Below are positions 43,033 to 55,122 of a stretch of DNA of 64,000 nt, piece by piece. The DNA comes from Petunia secreta. Lineage: Eukaryota; Streptophyta; Magnoliopsida; Solanales; Solanaceae. The notes beneath the pieces are model-generated. The model saw only the letters and a program-made list of their open reading frames with translations, was not told the DNA's origin and made no database searches. The stretch lies in contig JARKIP010000010.1 in NCBI GenBank assembly GCA_029990175.1, positions 40,046,001 through 40,110,000 of the forward strand, read 5' to 3'. Positions within the stretch are counted from its first letter, which is position 1. Each line of letters begins with the position of its first letter. Position numbers and translations under genes: made by a program.

Positions 43033-43674
43033 TATAACACTATAGGCTTCACCCGCTTAAAGTGGTTTCGCAAGAATGACCTCCACTGAATTTAATGAAT
43101 AAATTTTGGACGGAAATACCCTTACCTTTTATCTCTTTCCACATTTTCTCAAATAACTTGAAGTGTTGTCCCGTCGTCCCTTTCTCGTAAGTGGTGCCTC
43201 TTAGGCAGCACATGACAATACTTGACCTTGACCCCCTCTTGCATAGGCAGCAATTGCCCTTTTATCTCTTCCTACATTCTCCCAGATAACTTGAAGTGTT
43301 GCCTCGGAAGCACTTGCCCCTTTAATCTCTTCGCAGACAGCACTTGCTCTTTGTATTTCCCAAAAAGGTAGCACTTGACAATGTGATGTTCTGCCTCCCA
43401 GGCCATTTTGCTAAATTATTTTAAGTGGGGACAAAAAATCATAACCAATGATATGCGGTTAAACTCAGTGAAATTTATACCAAACTATGTTGATATATAC
43501 GGGCCCATACATTTTTTTCTTATCTGTTGCAAATCACACAACTTTAACTACTGTGAATTAGTTCAAGTACAACCACTTAGGCAGCATTTTCAACCATTGC
43601 TTTTTTTTTTTTTTTTTTTTTTTTGCAGCAACCAAAATCACTGCTATAAGCAGTTTTCTTTGTAATGTTTATAG
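43033..43674. other. Unassigned sequence with degenerate short repeats and poly-T
   Basis: 43100-43380 has three degenerate copies of an ACTTGAAGTGTTG...CCCTTT(A/T)ATCTCTTC...GCAGCACTTG pattern. 43600-43624 is a poly-T tract ending TTTTGCAG, which looks like a splice acceptor. 43659-43674 (TTTGTAATGTTTATAG) is a second acceptor-like site just before the next feature. Confidence 0.45.
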
Positions 43675-43832
43675 GCAAAATTTATGAAGCACCCGAAATT
43701 TCCGATATCGCTGACCAAAACTGGTATGCACGACAACAATCATTAGTAGCGAAATTCGGGCAAAAACTCCACTATGATCCTGTTCCCGATAGTTACGCCT
43801 TCCAAATATGTAACAGACCAACATTAAAGTAA
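43675..43832 (+). other. Possible orphan terminal coding exon of an unidentified gene
   Basis: After TTTATAG at 43668-43674, 52 codons stay open to TAA 43830-43832 and read like real protein (YEAPEISDIADQNWYARQQ, then VAKFGQKLHYDPVPDSYAFQ). The G+C content is higher than in the flanks. I do not recognise the family. It could be the last exon of a host gene carried here by a transposon or left by rearrangement. A stretch of this length can stay open by chance, so confidence is low to moderate. An identical copy is at 62013-62170. Confidence 0.35.
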
Positions 43833-43834
43833 AA

Positions 43835-43886
43835 AATATCGAGGAGTTATTAGGCCTAGTAATATCGAGGAGCTATTAGGCTTAGT
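43835..43886. repeat. 26-bp tandem duplication
   Basis: AATATCGAGGAGTTATTAGG... at 43835-43860 is repeated at 43861-43886 with two or three mismatches, next to the inverted-repeat element. Confidence 0.85.
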
Positions 43887-43895
43887 ACATAATAT

Positions 43896-44945
43896 AAAGA
43901 AAAATTTATCTAATAGCTAAATTACAAAAAATACCAATACTTTTACAATATTTACAAAACATAGCAATAGTTTTCAATATTTACCCTATATAGCATTTTT
44001 TCATTTCCACTCTTCCAACCACAAAACCCTAATTTCTTCTCCTCTCTTCCTCTCCCCTTCTCTACCCATCACCTACCCCCCCTCCACTGACATCCCTTTC
44101 GTTTCGCCGGCGAACAGATTCGGCCATATTACTGCTTCGTCGACTCTTCTCCAGCGCTGCTGCCGCCACAGTGCAGTGGCGCTGCTGCACTGCAGTGGTG
44201 CAACGCCTCGATTTATGTTTTTCCGGTAGCTTTCCGGTGGATTTTCCCGATTTGGTCCTTTGTTTCCTTTTGTATGTGTATATATGCGTATGTTTATGTA
44301 TATATTTGTATTTTGTATATATATTTTCAGTTCTACTTCTCTCTCTTCTTTTTTCTTTTTGTTTTTGATTTTGTATGTGCATTTATTTGTATATACATGT
44401 GTATGATTTTTGTATTTATATGTATGTGTATGTTTTGGTGTATAAATACATTAAAGTTATTTTGAATATCTAGTTGTGTTTATTTGTATATTGTTGTATG
44501 TTTGTGTATTTTGTACTTTCAAGTGTATGTTTGGCAACTTTTCGGTTATGTATTTTGTATAGTTTTGTATATAGTAGTATTTATGTATATGAGTGTGTCA
44601 CATTTTTGTGTAAAAATCCCTTTGTATGCCTTGTATTTGTGGTTTGAATAATTGTATGTTTTGTATTTTCTAGTTTATGTATGTTTATGATTTTGTGTTT
44701 TTTTTTTTTTTTTGTATGTTAGAAGCTTTTTTTCCAAATTAAAAAAAAAAAATTCAGTGACCTGCCGCCGGTGGTCGGCGTCGACCCTGTGACTGGATCA
44801 GTGGGTGTGGGAGGGAGTAAACCTTCATTTGTATAATTTTCATGGAAGTTGTATATGATTTGTAAAAAAACTATTGGTATGTTTTGTAAAATGGTATAGT
44901 ATTAGTTTTTTGTAAATTTGATATTAGGGTTATATATTTTTGTAA
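43896..44945. mobile_element. Non-autonomous inverted-repeat (MULE-like) element
   Basis: The left arm (about 43896-43985, including TTTACAAAACATAGCAATAG) is complementary to the right arm (about 44850-44945, including CTATTGGTATGTTTTGTAAA) over about 90 bp with indels. Long, degenerate arms, an AT-rich body with TGTATATATTTGTAT runs and GC-rich pockets (44100-44210, 44760-44790) fit a non-autonomous Mutator-like element that may carry gene-derived sequence. No TSD could be fixed and no transposase is present. Confidence 0.6.
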
Positions 44946-45833
44946 TCCTCCCTAGTATAAAACCCTCTCTTTTCCATTGTAATCGACATCTTTTGAATCA
45001 TAAAAATATCATACACTCTCTCTCATTTCTACTCAATATCTCTCTCTAAAAGTTTAAAGTTGCTTTGCTATTAAATAATAAGTCTTCCTTACTATCATTT
45101 CATCATTATTGTACTTGTTATTTTGCTAGTCACCTGCTTAATCTTCTTAAAAGGGTTGATAATTTTGATATAATTATATTACTCGTGGTTTACTTACAAA
45201 TTCAATCGGATAATATCTTAATTTGAGCTTTAGGTTAAACAAGTGTATTTCTTTTTAATGGTAAAAAATTTTCCTAAACTATCATTTTTTTGTTAGTTTC
45301 ATACTTAAACTATGGGTTAGTTACGTTACCCTTCTGAACTGTCAATTTTCATATTCAAACCCCCCTGCAGTGCCAAGTGGCATGGAGAGTGACTCCACTC
45401 TCTTTATAGAGCATTCATACAATTAATTATTTTAAAATAGTTGTTCTTATTTCTTATTTGGTCACGGTGGCAGTGGATATGGCGGAGGGGGTTTATGGAG
45501 GCATAAGGGTTGTTGGAGAAGATGATGTGGGGTAAAAGAAAAAAAAAATGAAAAAGAAAAGGTAACAAAAGATAAATTAAAATTAAATGATTAAATAAGC
45601 ATTACCAAAAAAAAAAAATTACATGTTCATGACGTGGCTGCCAAGTGTTGCTTAGTTGGTGCGAGTGTAATACACTCTCCAACATGCAACTGGTCAAGAG
45701 CCGGTTGGAGGACATAATATAATTTAAAAGTTGTTAAGGGGCGAAATAGATGCCCGTAAAAATTAGATATGAAAATGGTATTTTGAGACAAGTTCAAAGG
45801 GCAAACAACCTATTCAGCCTTTTATTTTTATTA
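44946..45833. other. AT-rich stretch, possible decayed element
   Basis: No gene. 45260-45800 has a pattern common to plant MITE-like repeats (CCTAAACTATC..., ACTTAAACTATGGG..., CTTCTGAACTGTC... on the left; TTGTTAAGGGGCGAAATAG and AGTTCAAAGGGC on the right, roughly inverted), but I could not pair the ends or find a TSD. Confidence 0.4.
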
Positions 45834-46938
45834 CTAGCTTTTGGGCACGCGCTTAGCGCGTGTGTCTTTAAAAAAAATAATTAATAAAAAAATTATAAAT
45901 AATCCAAATGATTGAAAATGGAAAACTATAATATTAAAGGGAGATTTTGGTTTCTGGTGGCTTCTTCGGTTCTTTCCTGCTATATTTGGCATCTATCGTG
46001 GTGTTTGGATTTTTCCAAAGTGATTGCAAAACTCACCTTTGATTTTCACCTCTATAATCAAAGCTTATTAGTGATATTGTTAAATAAAATTATGAAGAGC
46101 AAAAATAAATGGATAACAAAGATGACTAAAGTTTAACTGTTTACCTCAAATTCCACTAAATTGTTTGCACAACTTGAACAAAGATAAGAAAATATCTTAT
46201 GTTGTTGCATAAATCTAACAATGGTAATTTCAAATACCAAAATGAAGGGGAAAAAAAAAGTTATATCATATTGTGCCGAAATGTTGCAGCAAGATCAACA
46301 ACGTAGCTAGTGAATATGAAACTACCTAATTTGTGTGAGGAGAAAGTTAGCATCCTCGAGTAACCAAAGACATATTATTATCAAATCAAACCTGTCGGAA
46401 ACAAACTAAATCAAAACCAAATAAAAAGATAAAATGAGAGAATTGTTAGTACTATCTAAATTTTATAATAATCACATCACATCCCACGGTGTCACACCAG
46501 CCACCCAACAACACAATCAGTACGATTTTAGAAGCAAAGCACAAGAAATAAATAACACAAAAACTCTAATATCGATTGCTTACCTCTGATTAAAGAGGTA
46601 AAATATTTTACTGGAAATTTTTTTAAAAGAAACCATAGTAAAAGTAGAGGAAGCAAATTAAAGAGAATGAGTGAGAACAAAGCAGCTCTGGAACATGAAA
46701 GGAATATGTAACGGTTGTAGAAGTAGAAGAGGTGTGAATATATAAGCATAAGGTCAATGAATTATTAGAAATAAAAACTATACAATATTTCAAGGAGAGT
46801 AACGATCCTGATTGTGCATCTGTCAATTATTTTTAATTATTAATTAGGATTTATAGCATAATTACGTTACCTAAAAGGGTATTTTGGTCTTTCACTTTTT
46901 TATTTTAAAATTGACTCTTTTAGAATAGTATAGTATGA
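45834..46938 (-). mobile_element. Non-autonomous Helitron
   Basis: On the minus strand the 5' end is TC (46938-46937) in TCATACTATACTATTCTAAAAG, preceded by host A. The 3' end is the palindrome CACGCGCTAAGCGCGTG (complement of 45846-45862, 8-bp arms), then CCCAAAAG and CTAG (45837-45834), followed by host T. A 5' TC, a hairpin about 10 nt before CTRR and insertion between A and T are diagnostic of Helitrons. It is 1,105 bp long and has no Rep/helicase ORF. There are no TSDs, as expected. Confidence 0.88.
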
Positions 46939-47001
46939 TTATTTAGAAACCAAACCAAATTGAAGTCACATTAGAATTGTCTATATTAAAGTCTACTTAA
47001 A
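46939..47001. other. Flank between the Helitron and the duplication junction
   Basis: 63 bp of AT-rich sequence. At 47001/47002 it changes abruptly into reverse gypsy integrase sequence. The base shared with the first unit's left side is ambiguous, so the junction is set to within 1-2 bp. Confidence 0.8.
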
Positions 47002-47219
47002 TCTTGCAAACGAGACAAGCGTTGCAAAGCTTTTCCACATCTCGTCGCATTTTTGGCCAATTGAACTGCTCGGTTAAGATACCAAGCATTTTTTCAACAC
47101 CAAAGTGTCCCATCAAGCCTCCGGAGTGAGCTTCTTGAACTAAGAGCTCTCTCCACGATGAAACTGGCACACAAAACCTCCCATTCTTGAAGAGGTAGCC
47201 ATCGTGCCACTGATATTTC

Positions 47220-48186
47220 TCAACCCTTCGGCCACTGAAGATTGCGTCTCGAACGCATTTTTAACTTGGGATCGTCTTCGTACATCGACTTGATGCTTTC
47301 GAATCCCATGAGCCTCGAGGCGAGAGTAGTCGCTAAGGCAAATTTTCTCGATAGCGCATCGGCCACAACATTGTCTTTTTCCTTTTTGTAATGAATTACA
47401 TAGGGAAAGCTTTCAATGAATTCAACCCATTTGGCATGCCTTCGGTTCAGTTTCTCCTGACCTCGGAGATGTTTCAAAGATTCATGATCACTTTTAATCA
47501 CAAACTCTCGAGGCCACAAATAATGCTGCCAATGGGCGAGTGCTCGAACGAGGGCATACAACTCCTTGTCATACGTAGAGTAATTCAACGTAGCACCCTT
47601 AAGCTTTTCACTAAAATAAGCGATCGGCTTCGATTTTTGCATAAGCACTCCTCCAATCCCAACTCCGGATGGATCACACTCGACTTCGAATGCTTTGCCG
47701 AAGTCAGGGAGTTGCAATAACGGGGCAGAACAAAGCCTCCATTTCAACTCTTGGAAAGCCCTCTCTTGGGACTCTCCCCACATAAATGGATGATCTTTCT
47801 TTACCAGCTCGGTTAAAGGAGCTGCCACGGTGCTAAGTCACGAACAAACCTTCGGTAAAAGCTAGCTAAACCATGGAAGCTACGAACTTGAGATACCGAG
47901 GTTGGAGTTGGCCAATCTTTGATGGCTTCGACTTTTGACTCATCGACTTCAACACCATTAGCACTCACGACGAATCCTAGAAAGACTACACGCTCGACAC
48001 AAAAGGCACATTTCTTGAAGTTAGCATATAACTTCTCTTCTCTAAGCTTATTAAATACTAGCCTTAGGTGTTCGACATGTTCATCCACAGATTTACTATA
48101 AATAAGGATGTCATCGAAGTAAACGATAACAAACTTATTTATGAACGGCTTGAGCACATGGTTCATCAGTCGCATGAATGTGCTCG
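47220..48186 (-). pseudogene. pol: Reverse gypsy RNase H and RT C-terminal half, second copy
   Basis: Same protein content as 28886-29852, including the VYFDDILIYSK catalytic motif and the frameshift near 47820. I saw no substitution between the copies in this stretch. Confidence 0.88.
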
Positions 48187-50555
48187 GTGCGTGAAACGAC
48201 CTCGGCTAGTCGTTTCGGAAGTTAGGACTCTGATTTGCGTGCCAATAATTTTAAAATCTTCGTAAGGTCCATTGGGACTTATCTGAAAAATTTGATCTAA
48301 ATCAGACCTCGTTTAGTAGGCATCGAAAAAAGGTTTCAATTTTTATTATTGATAAATATTAAAAAGAAATTTTCGAGCTCGGTTTTGGCGAACGAGCTCC
48401 GATTCAAAATTCGAAAGCGCTGTTAGGTTCTTATGATTATTTGTGACTTTTGTGAACTTTCGAAAGTGAATTTCGAGGTTGCTCGACTAGTTTCCGCTAA
48501 AATGCCGAAAGTTAAATAATTTGACCTTTTTCCATTTAATTTTCATATTGAGTTTCAGGAGTCCGATTTGAGATCCGCCTTAGCAAGTATGTTACATATA
48601 TTTTGTATAACTTACTTGAGAAATTTAGAATTATTTCGAATTTCGTAGGTATTCGTTTTAATTTTTACCGTAGCAGCGAATTTATTTTTTTTAAAAAAAA
48701 AAGACAAAACATGAAAAGTTAGGCGGTAGAATTGGAATTTTTGAGCTTTATAAGCTCAAATGAACAGAGCAAGCGAACAGAACAAGCAAGTCAAAAGCAG
48801 AAGGAGAAATGGAACGAAACAAGAGAAAACACGGCCGAAAAAATGCCAGAAAATGAGAAAAGAGCCGGAGAAAAGATAGAATTTTCACCCCGAAACATTC
48901 AGGTAATGATCTTAATGCATTATTTGAGTTTATTACGTCTGTTTGAATATATTTTAACATTAAAAATGGGGATATTAGACATCATTTTAATAAGTTCAAC
49001 TGATAGTTTAAAGGGTCAATTGGACCCTGATAGTGGAATTGATTATATATTCGTACTCAGTGAGCTATGGGCAACATATAAATATAATTTATTTAGGGTT
49101 TGGTTATGTGACCTTAAACCCTGTACATAGGCCTGGCCTGCGTATTGCGTATGTGAATAGGGTATCAGGTTCCTAACCGGATTGCCCTAAGATGTGAGCA
49201 ATGAAGCCTTTAGCCTAATTTGATATATTTTTCTGCTTATCGAATAGAGTGGGATCGTTTGGCAATGAAACCAAAGAATAAAGCGGTTTTTGATTAGCAA
49301 TGTTAACTTTTGGAAGAGGTAAGTGTCTATATCCATTTCTTTGGAGGCACTTGGCCTTGTGTATATTCTACCATGTGTTCCTTGCGTTGTAGCTGCCGAT
49401 AGGCGTACTCATTACGCCTTAGCTTTAGATTTATATTTTATATTATGTGTTATCCCCGGTTGTTGGTATTGCATTGAGCATATGAGCATTGCATTCTGGC
49501 CATGGGTTACTATATTATTTACTGAGTGCAGGAGTATTCCGCCTCTGGTTTATATTATATAGGTTCAGGGGGATTCCAATCCATTGCATCATACTGAGGG
49601 TAGGAGGATTCCGCCCTAGGAGCAGGAGGATTCTGCTCCATTGCATTATACTGAGGGTAGGAGGATTCCCTCCGCTCCATTGCATTATATTGAGGATAGG
49701 AGGATTCCGCCCTAGGAGCAGGAGGATTCCGCTCCATTGCATCATACTGAGGGAAGGAAGATTCCGTCCTAGGAGTAGGAGGATTTCGCTCCATTCATTA
49801 GGCATATGTGACCCTTTGCATCATATTTCATTTTATTTCATTTCATCTCATTTCATTTCATTTCATACAATTGTGTAGACTTGTGGTACATAACTACTGT
49901 TCTGCTTATACGTGCATTGCTAATTTATTGATATGTTTCTGGCTCATATTCCTGGTTGAGTTTATGGTTTCATACGTGTTTCCGGTTATTATCTGACACT
50001 GCCTTTTTATAATTTAAATAAGAGGAATTTGGTTTATCTGTTTCTTCTCCCTTGCTAGCTATCCTATTCTTTGAGGTGGCTAGTCTGCCCTACTTGTTGA
50101 GTCCTTTTGACTCACATTTGTTTGTTGTTTGTTTCTTGTCTATCTATTTCGTTTCGGAAGGTTTGCTCCAGGATTGAGTTCGCCACGTTGTTCAGGAGCG
50201 AAGACGACTTCAGCTATCAGGGTGAGCCAGCTTTTAGTCCGGATGGCCACCAGTTTATTGTTTATTATTTCAGTTGCATTTTGCTCCCTTTAGGAGGTAT
50301 CTGTCTTCTTTTGTACTCTTAGATGTCAAGTCTGGATAGCCCTAAACCTAGTATGTTGGGTAGTCAGCTGTAATTTCTTTTGTACAGCTTAGAGGTATCA
50401 GTATGTCTGTGCTTCTTTTTCTAAGTCTTGTTCTTATTTATGAAATGAATTATATTTATTTTCCTAATTTAATTGGTAAGGGTTTGCCCGACGGGTCTAG
50501 GGAAGGATGTCGGGTGCCCGCACGGTCTAACCGGATTTCGAGTCGTGTCAGTGCG
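48187..50555 (+). mobile_element. Solo LTR, second copy (48192-50550)
   Basis: Copy of 29858-32215 with the same GTGCG duplication (48187-48191, 50551-50555). It is 1 bp longer because of an A/T run and carries four substitutions. The minisatellite lies at about 49561-49800. Confidence 0.92.
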
Positions 50556-50995
50556 TTGGATAGGCCAAAAGGCATCACCAACCATTCATAGAGACCGCAT
50601 TTGGTCTTGAATGCGGTTTTTCACTCGTCTCCGGATTTCATTCGGATTTGGTGGTAACCGGACCTGAGGTCTATCTTCGAAAATCATGAAGAACCAGTTA
50701 ACTCATCCAGCATGTCATCTGATCGAGGGATAGGATGACGATACTTTACTGTAAATTTGTTGACTGCTCGGCAATCAACGCACATTCGCCATGTTCTATC
50801 TTTCTTCGGGACAAGGATAACAGGAACGGAGCAAGGACTCAAGCTCTCTCGAACAAGGCCCTTGTTCAGCAACTCATCAACCTGCCTTTGGAGCTCTTTG
50901 GTGTCTTCGGAATTATACCGGTATGCAGGTTTGTTGGTGAATTGAGACCACGGTACGAAGTCAATTTGGTACTCGATTCCTCTCAATGGAGGCAA
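50551..50995 (-). pseudogene. pol: Reverse gypsy RT, N-terminal half, second copy
   Basis: Same as 32216-32660: WRMCVDCRAVN and DDMLDEL segments and the frameshift near 50685. Confidence 0.88.
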
Positions 50996-51161
50996 TCAAC
51001 CTGGCATTTCTTCGGGAAACATGTCTCCGTAGTCCTGCAAAACACTTTGGACAGCACTAGGCAAAGGGTTATCGTTAGAAAAATCATCATTAGAGTTTAG
51101 AAAGATACCCTTGTGCACGAGGCAAATCATCATCTGATCGTTGTCGTTGCCTCGTAGATAC

Positions 51162-51659
51162 TCACCCTGTTGCATGATTGCACAGATGCTCCTTACTTTG
51201 GGCGGTGAGTTGTTGTCTTCGGCCGCAAATTTTTGTTCCCATTGGAAGCTTAGCTTTGGCTGCTTCTTTCAATTCTTTCATTCTTTTATAGTCCTCGCTG
51301 ACTTGATTCGGAGATAAGGGTTTGAGCATGAAACTCTTCCCTTCGAGCTTAGCATTGTAAGTGTTGGATCTTCCATAGTGAACAACCGACCGATCATACT
51401 GCCATGGTCGACCCAATAGCATATGACAAGCTTGCATCGGTACCACATCGAACATCATTTTATCTTGATATTCTCCAACTTTGAATTTGATCCACACTTG
51501 TTTGACAACCCTCAATGCTCCACACTCATTCAACCATTGCAATTTGTAAGGATGGGGATGTTTCAAAGTAGGTAGTCCCAATTGTGAAACCAAGGTTTGG
51601 CTCACCACATTTGTACAACTTCCTGAATCAATGATCATCGAACACACTTTCCCCCTCAC
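51162..51659 (-). pseudogene. pol: Reverse gypsy protease region, second copy
   Basis: Same as 32827-33324, with IIDSGSCTN. One base at 51608 differs and changes Met to Val after CTN. Confidence 0.85.
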
Positions 51660-51731
51660 TCGACATCGGGCATGGAAAAGGTTTTCTCTTTAGTTGTCTT
51701 CTTCTTCAAGAGACATGCAGCTCAAATTCCT

Positions 51732-53082
51732 TCAAACTAATAGAAACATTTTCAGATGATCAGCTTCGGCAGCTTCACGACCATCATCATCTTCAGCTCG
51801 GTCAATCTCCTCGAAATTTTCCTCTTCGGTGTCTCTCGCTTGCTCACAAACATCTCCATTGTCGAGCACAAGCATAACTTTGCGAGTTGGACACTCTTTT
51901 GCCATGTGACCATAACCTTTGCATTTATGACACTGAATATTTGAAGCACTAGGAGAGTTAAATTGAACTTTACCTCCCACTTCTCTTTATTGGTTACCGG
52001 TCACACCCCTCTCGAAGGGTTTCTTTGAATCTCGAGCAGTGTTAGCACTTGTTGGGTTCAGACTCTTCTATTCTTTACCTCGGTTCAAAGGAGTTGAAGT
52101 AGTGACTCCTCGGTACCGGTTTGCTTTATCATCCTTAACCTATTTCTCAGATTCGATAGCAGCATGAAACACATCTTCCAACGAGTGATACACATGCATT
52201 CTCAATGGGATTGACACATCCCGAGCCTAGCCATTTTTGAACCAAATGGTGGCTTGCTCGTCATCTTCTTCCAAATCAACATTCAATCGAATTCTCATGA
52301 ACTCATCATGATACTCTTGAACCGACTTGGACTCTTGTTTCAACTCATAGAGCTTTTAAAGTTGAGTTTGCCGATATTTGTCATTCAAATACTTAGTGTC
52401 CATTGCTCTCTTCAACTGTGCCCAAGTAGTGACTTCGGGATAGACATTCCTTCGTCTCAGTCTCTTGTCAGCCTCCCACCACGTCGATGCATACGCTTCG
52501 AACGAAGCAATAACATATGCAGCTTTTCTCTCTTCGTTAATCTCATTGGTTTCGAAGATTCGTTCCATTTTAAGCTTCCACTCAAGATACTCGTCTGGAT
52601 CACTAGTTCTTCTGAAGGGTGGAATAGTGATCTTGACACTGTTCAAGTTTGAATCTCGAGCACCGCGAATGTGTTCGGGATACTCATCATACTAATCATC
52701 AGCCTCACGCTTAATATTTAGATCAACATTTGCGCCTCGGCCACGACCTCGAAAATTTCCACGACCTCCTTCATCGAACCCTTCGTCAACGTCCACAACT
52801 TGTCTTCGGGGATTGCCCAAGTGTTGTGTAGCTTGGGGATTGCCCATAGCTTCATTTCGACGAATAAGCTCAGCAAATAGCTCAGGTTTCATCGGAGTGG
52901 AATTGCTAGTTTCAGCGCCGGACCCAGGTAAGGCCACGGACACACTCCCTCGCTCGAGTTGAGCTACTCAAGCACTCACTCCTCTTATTTTCTGCACCGA
53001 CGCCTTGTATCGCAGCCATGAGATTGGCTATCGACACCTCGGGCGCCTCAATGCCCTTTCCTTCACCTCCACTCCCAGCCAT
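51732..53082 (-). pseudogene. gag: Reverse gypsy gag, second copy
   Basis: Same as 33397-34747, with the zinc knuckle CHKCKGYGHMAKEC and start codon at 53082. No difference from the first copy was seen. Confidence 0.85.
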
Positions 53083-54281
53083 GGTACCTGCACAAATCAA
53101 AGACCAAATAAAATGTTAAGGTTAGAAATCACCTCACACACTCCCTCACCTTTGATAGGTGGCACTCGGGTCCGCTCAATTTATGGGTTCGGTTTTGGTC
53201 ACTCAAGAACTTGTAGCCAATGGCTTCCTCGGTTGATCAACTTCTATCAGTTCCTTCGTATTTGACAAGTTATACTGTCTCCTTCGGGATGAGTGAATTG
53301 ATATGACTCGATGGAACGGACGCTTTTTACTCTGCGATTGGGAAGTCAAAGAATTGTCTATGAAAGTTGGACTTCGGTCACCCCATGCATGAGTTCCTAT
53401 AAGCTCAAATGAGTTAGTACGACCTCCAGTAGGAAGAATTACTCCAGAGATCCACTAACTAGATTTATCGAACACAAGAAAAGTGAAAACCTAGGAGAAT
53501 CTACCCTTCGATTCCTCTTCGGAATCCCTTTCGAACACACCAACTCTTGTTCGTACAAGAGTGGTCCCTCCTTGGTACGGATAGGGTTTTACCTAATCCA
53601 ATTCCCTTTTCTAGCCGACAAAATTTTCATCAGGGGTTTTGATCTTTACACTTTACCCCTTTCTTCTTCAATGGAACAGTGACGTTTTTACTCCGGCGTA
53701 TGGACAAACTTACTTCGTTCACTGACCAAGAATTTTAACAGACTTTGGGTTGCTCTTTCAACTCCGGTATCAACATCATTGGAGGAAATCAGTTCAAAAT
53801 TCCTTTGAGCTAAGAACAAGCTTAACGTCGTTCGTACACTGTTACAATGTAACAAGTTTCCGGCGTACGGACAAGGCTCAAATCACAAAACTTTGAATTT
53901 TTAAGCACAAAACACAACCCAAAACAATCAAGAACCACCAGTCTTCATCGGTAACATCCAAAACATGCTGGGGTTCGATATCAGTCACCACCACGTCCAA
54001 ATCAGTCCAAAAATTCACTATGAAACCCTAGTCGACAATCGTGTAAGACAGGTGCTCGCTGGAATCAGGAAACAATGGTGAACAAGAATCAATGGTTGTT
54101 TGATTCAAACAACCAACAAATCAACAAAAAATTTTGAATTTTTCTTTTCCACTTTTTTTTTTTTTGGTAAAACAACAGCACAGCAACAACAATCAACAAC
54201 AAGGAAGAAAGCTGAAACTAGAGACACAAAGCATGAGATAAACGAACAGGATTTGAGGTTGTAGAAACAAGCTCAAACCTT
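53083..54281 (-). other. Reverse gypsy leader, second copy
   Basis: Copy of 34748-35945; the T run near 54153-54166 is 1 bp longer. The primer site complement GCTCTGATACCA follows at 54282-54293. Confidence 0.8.
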
Positions 54282-54296
54282 GCTCTGATACCAAGA

Positions 54297-55122
54297 TGGT
54301 GCAAGCAAAACCGAAGCTAAGCTTAACACGAAGAAACGCGAAAAATAACAAGAACAAAGATAGAAGCAAGACAAATATTGCTTCGATTCTAAAGAACAGT
54401 GAGGAACTCGTCTCGGGTTCGATTGAATTGGAGGCCAAGAATCACCTATAGTAAACAACAATCCTCAAGAAAGACATCGCTTCTTGAAAATTGAATGACC
54501 AAGAAGAAAATATTCAAACGACTCACACCGATTGACACAAGTTCTTTAAAATCCCATGGCGGGGTTCGGCTCCATCGGAGACTCACAATAACAACTGCTA
54601 TATCAAATATTCATCAAAAACTATCTACTTACAATGAAATATAAAGGAGTATATATAGACTACGCTAGGGATAAGATAGTAAATGGTCACAGGTGACCAA
54701 TAAAAGCAAGTCACGCAGGGCTGAAGTAATGAGTGTTCGGCAACCTTGACTTCGGTGCTCGGTTGCTTGCTCGAACACATTTAGTGGGTGTTCGTCATCC
54801 TTGACTTGGTTGCTTGCTCGAACACATTTATCATCGGGCGCCACTTGACTTCGAACACAATTTGTTGTGTTCGGCTCATGTGCTGCTCAGCGCCAAGGGT
54901 TGGTGTTCGGTCACTTCATCCTCGGGTTCAAATTTGTAGATGTAGCCTTCGGCTCTAGCACTTTTCCATTCTTCCTCCGAACACATATTTCCTCCCGACC
55001 AAGCCAACTGAATGTGCATATCATGTAGCAATTTGGCTTGGCTTCGTATCATTAGCCTCGGTGGATCATTCATTGACTTTGGTGGATTGTCGAGCACTTG
55101 ATCAGCACTTCGGGCTGCATCA
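54297..55122 (-). repeat. 5' LTR of the reverse gypsy, second copy
   Basis: Copy of 35961-36786 with two substitutions (54512, 54918). Confidence 0.93.

Larger units (their letters stand above)
28668..47001. repeat. First unit of an 18.3-kb direct duplication
   Basis: The sequence from 28668 recurs from 47002 in the same orientation. The offset rises from 18,334 to 18,341 through small length changes in homopolymers and microsatellites. The unit starts inside the reverse gypsy integrase and ends 63 bp beyond the Helitron. See the second unit for details. Confidence 0.97.

Noticed and set aside
45250..45800. MITE with ends near 45260 and 45800
   Set aside because: The halves look roughly inverted, but I could not align termini or find a TSD, so it is described only as a possible decayed element.
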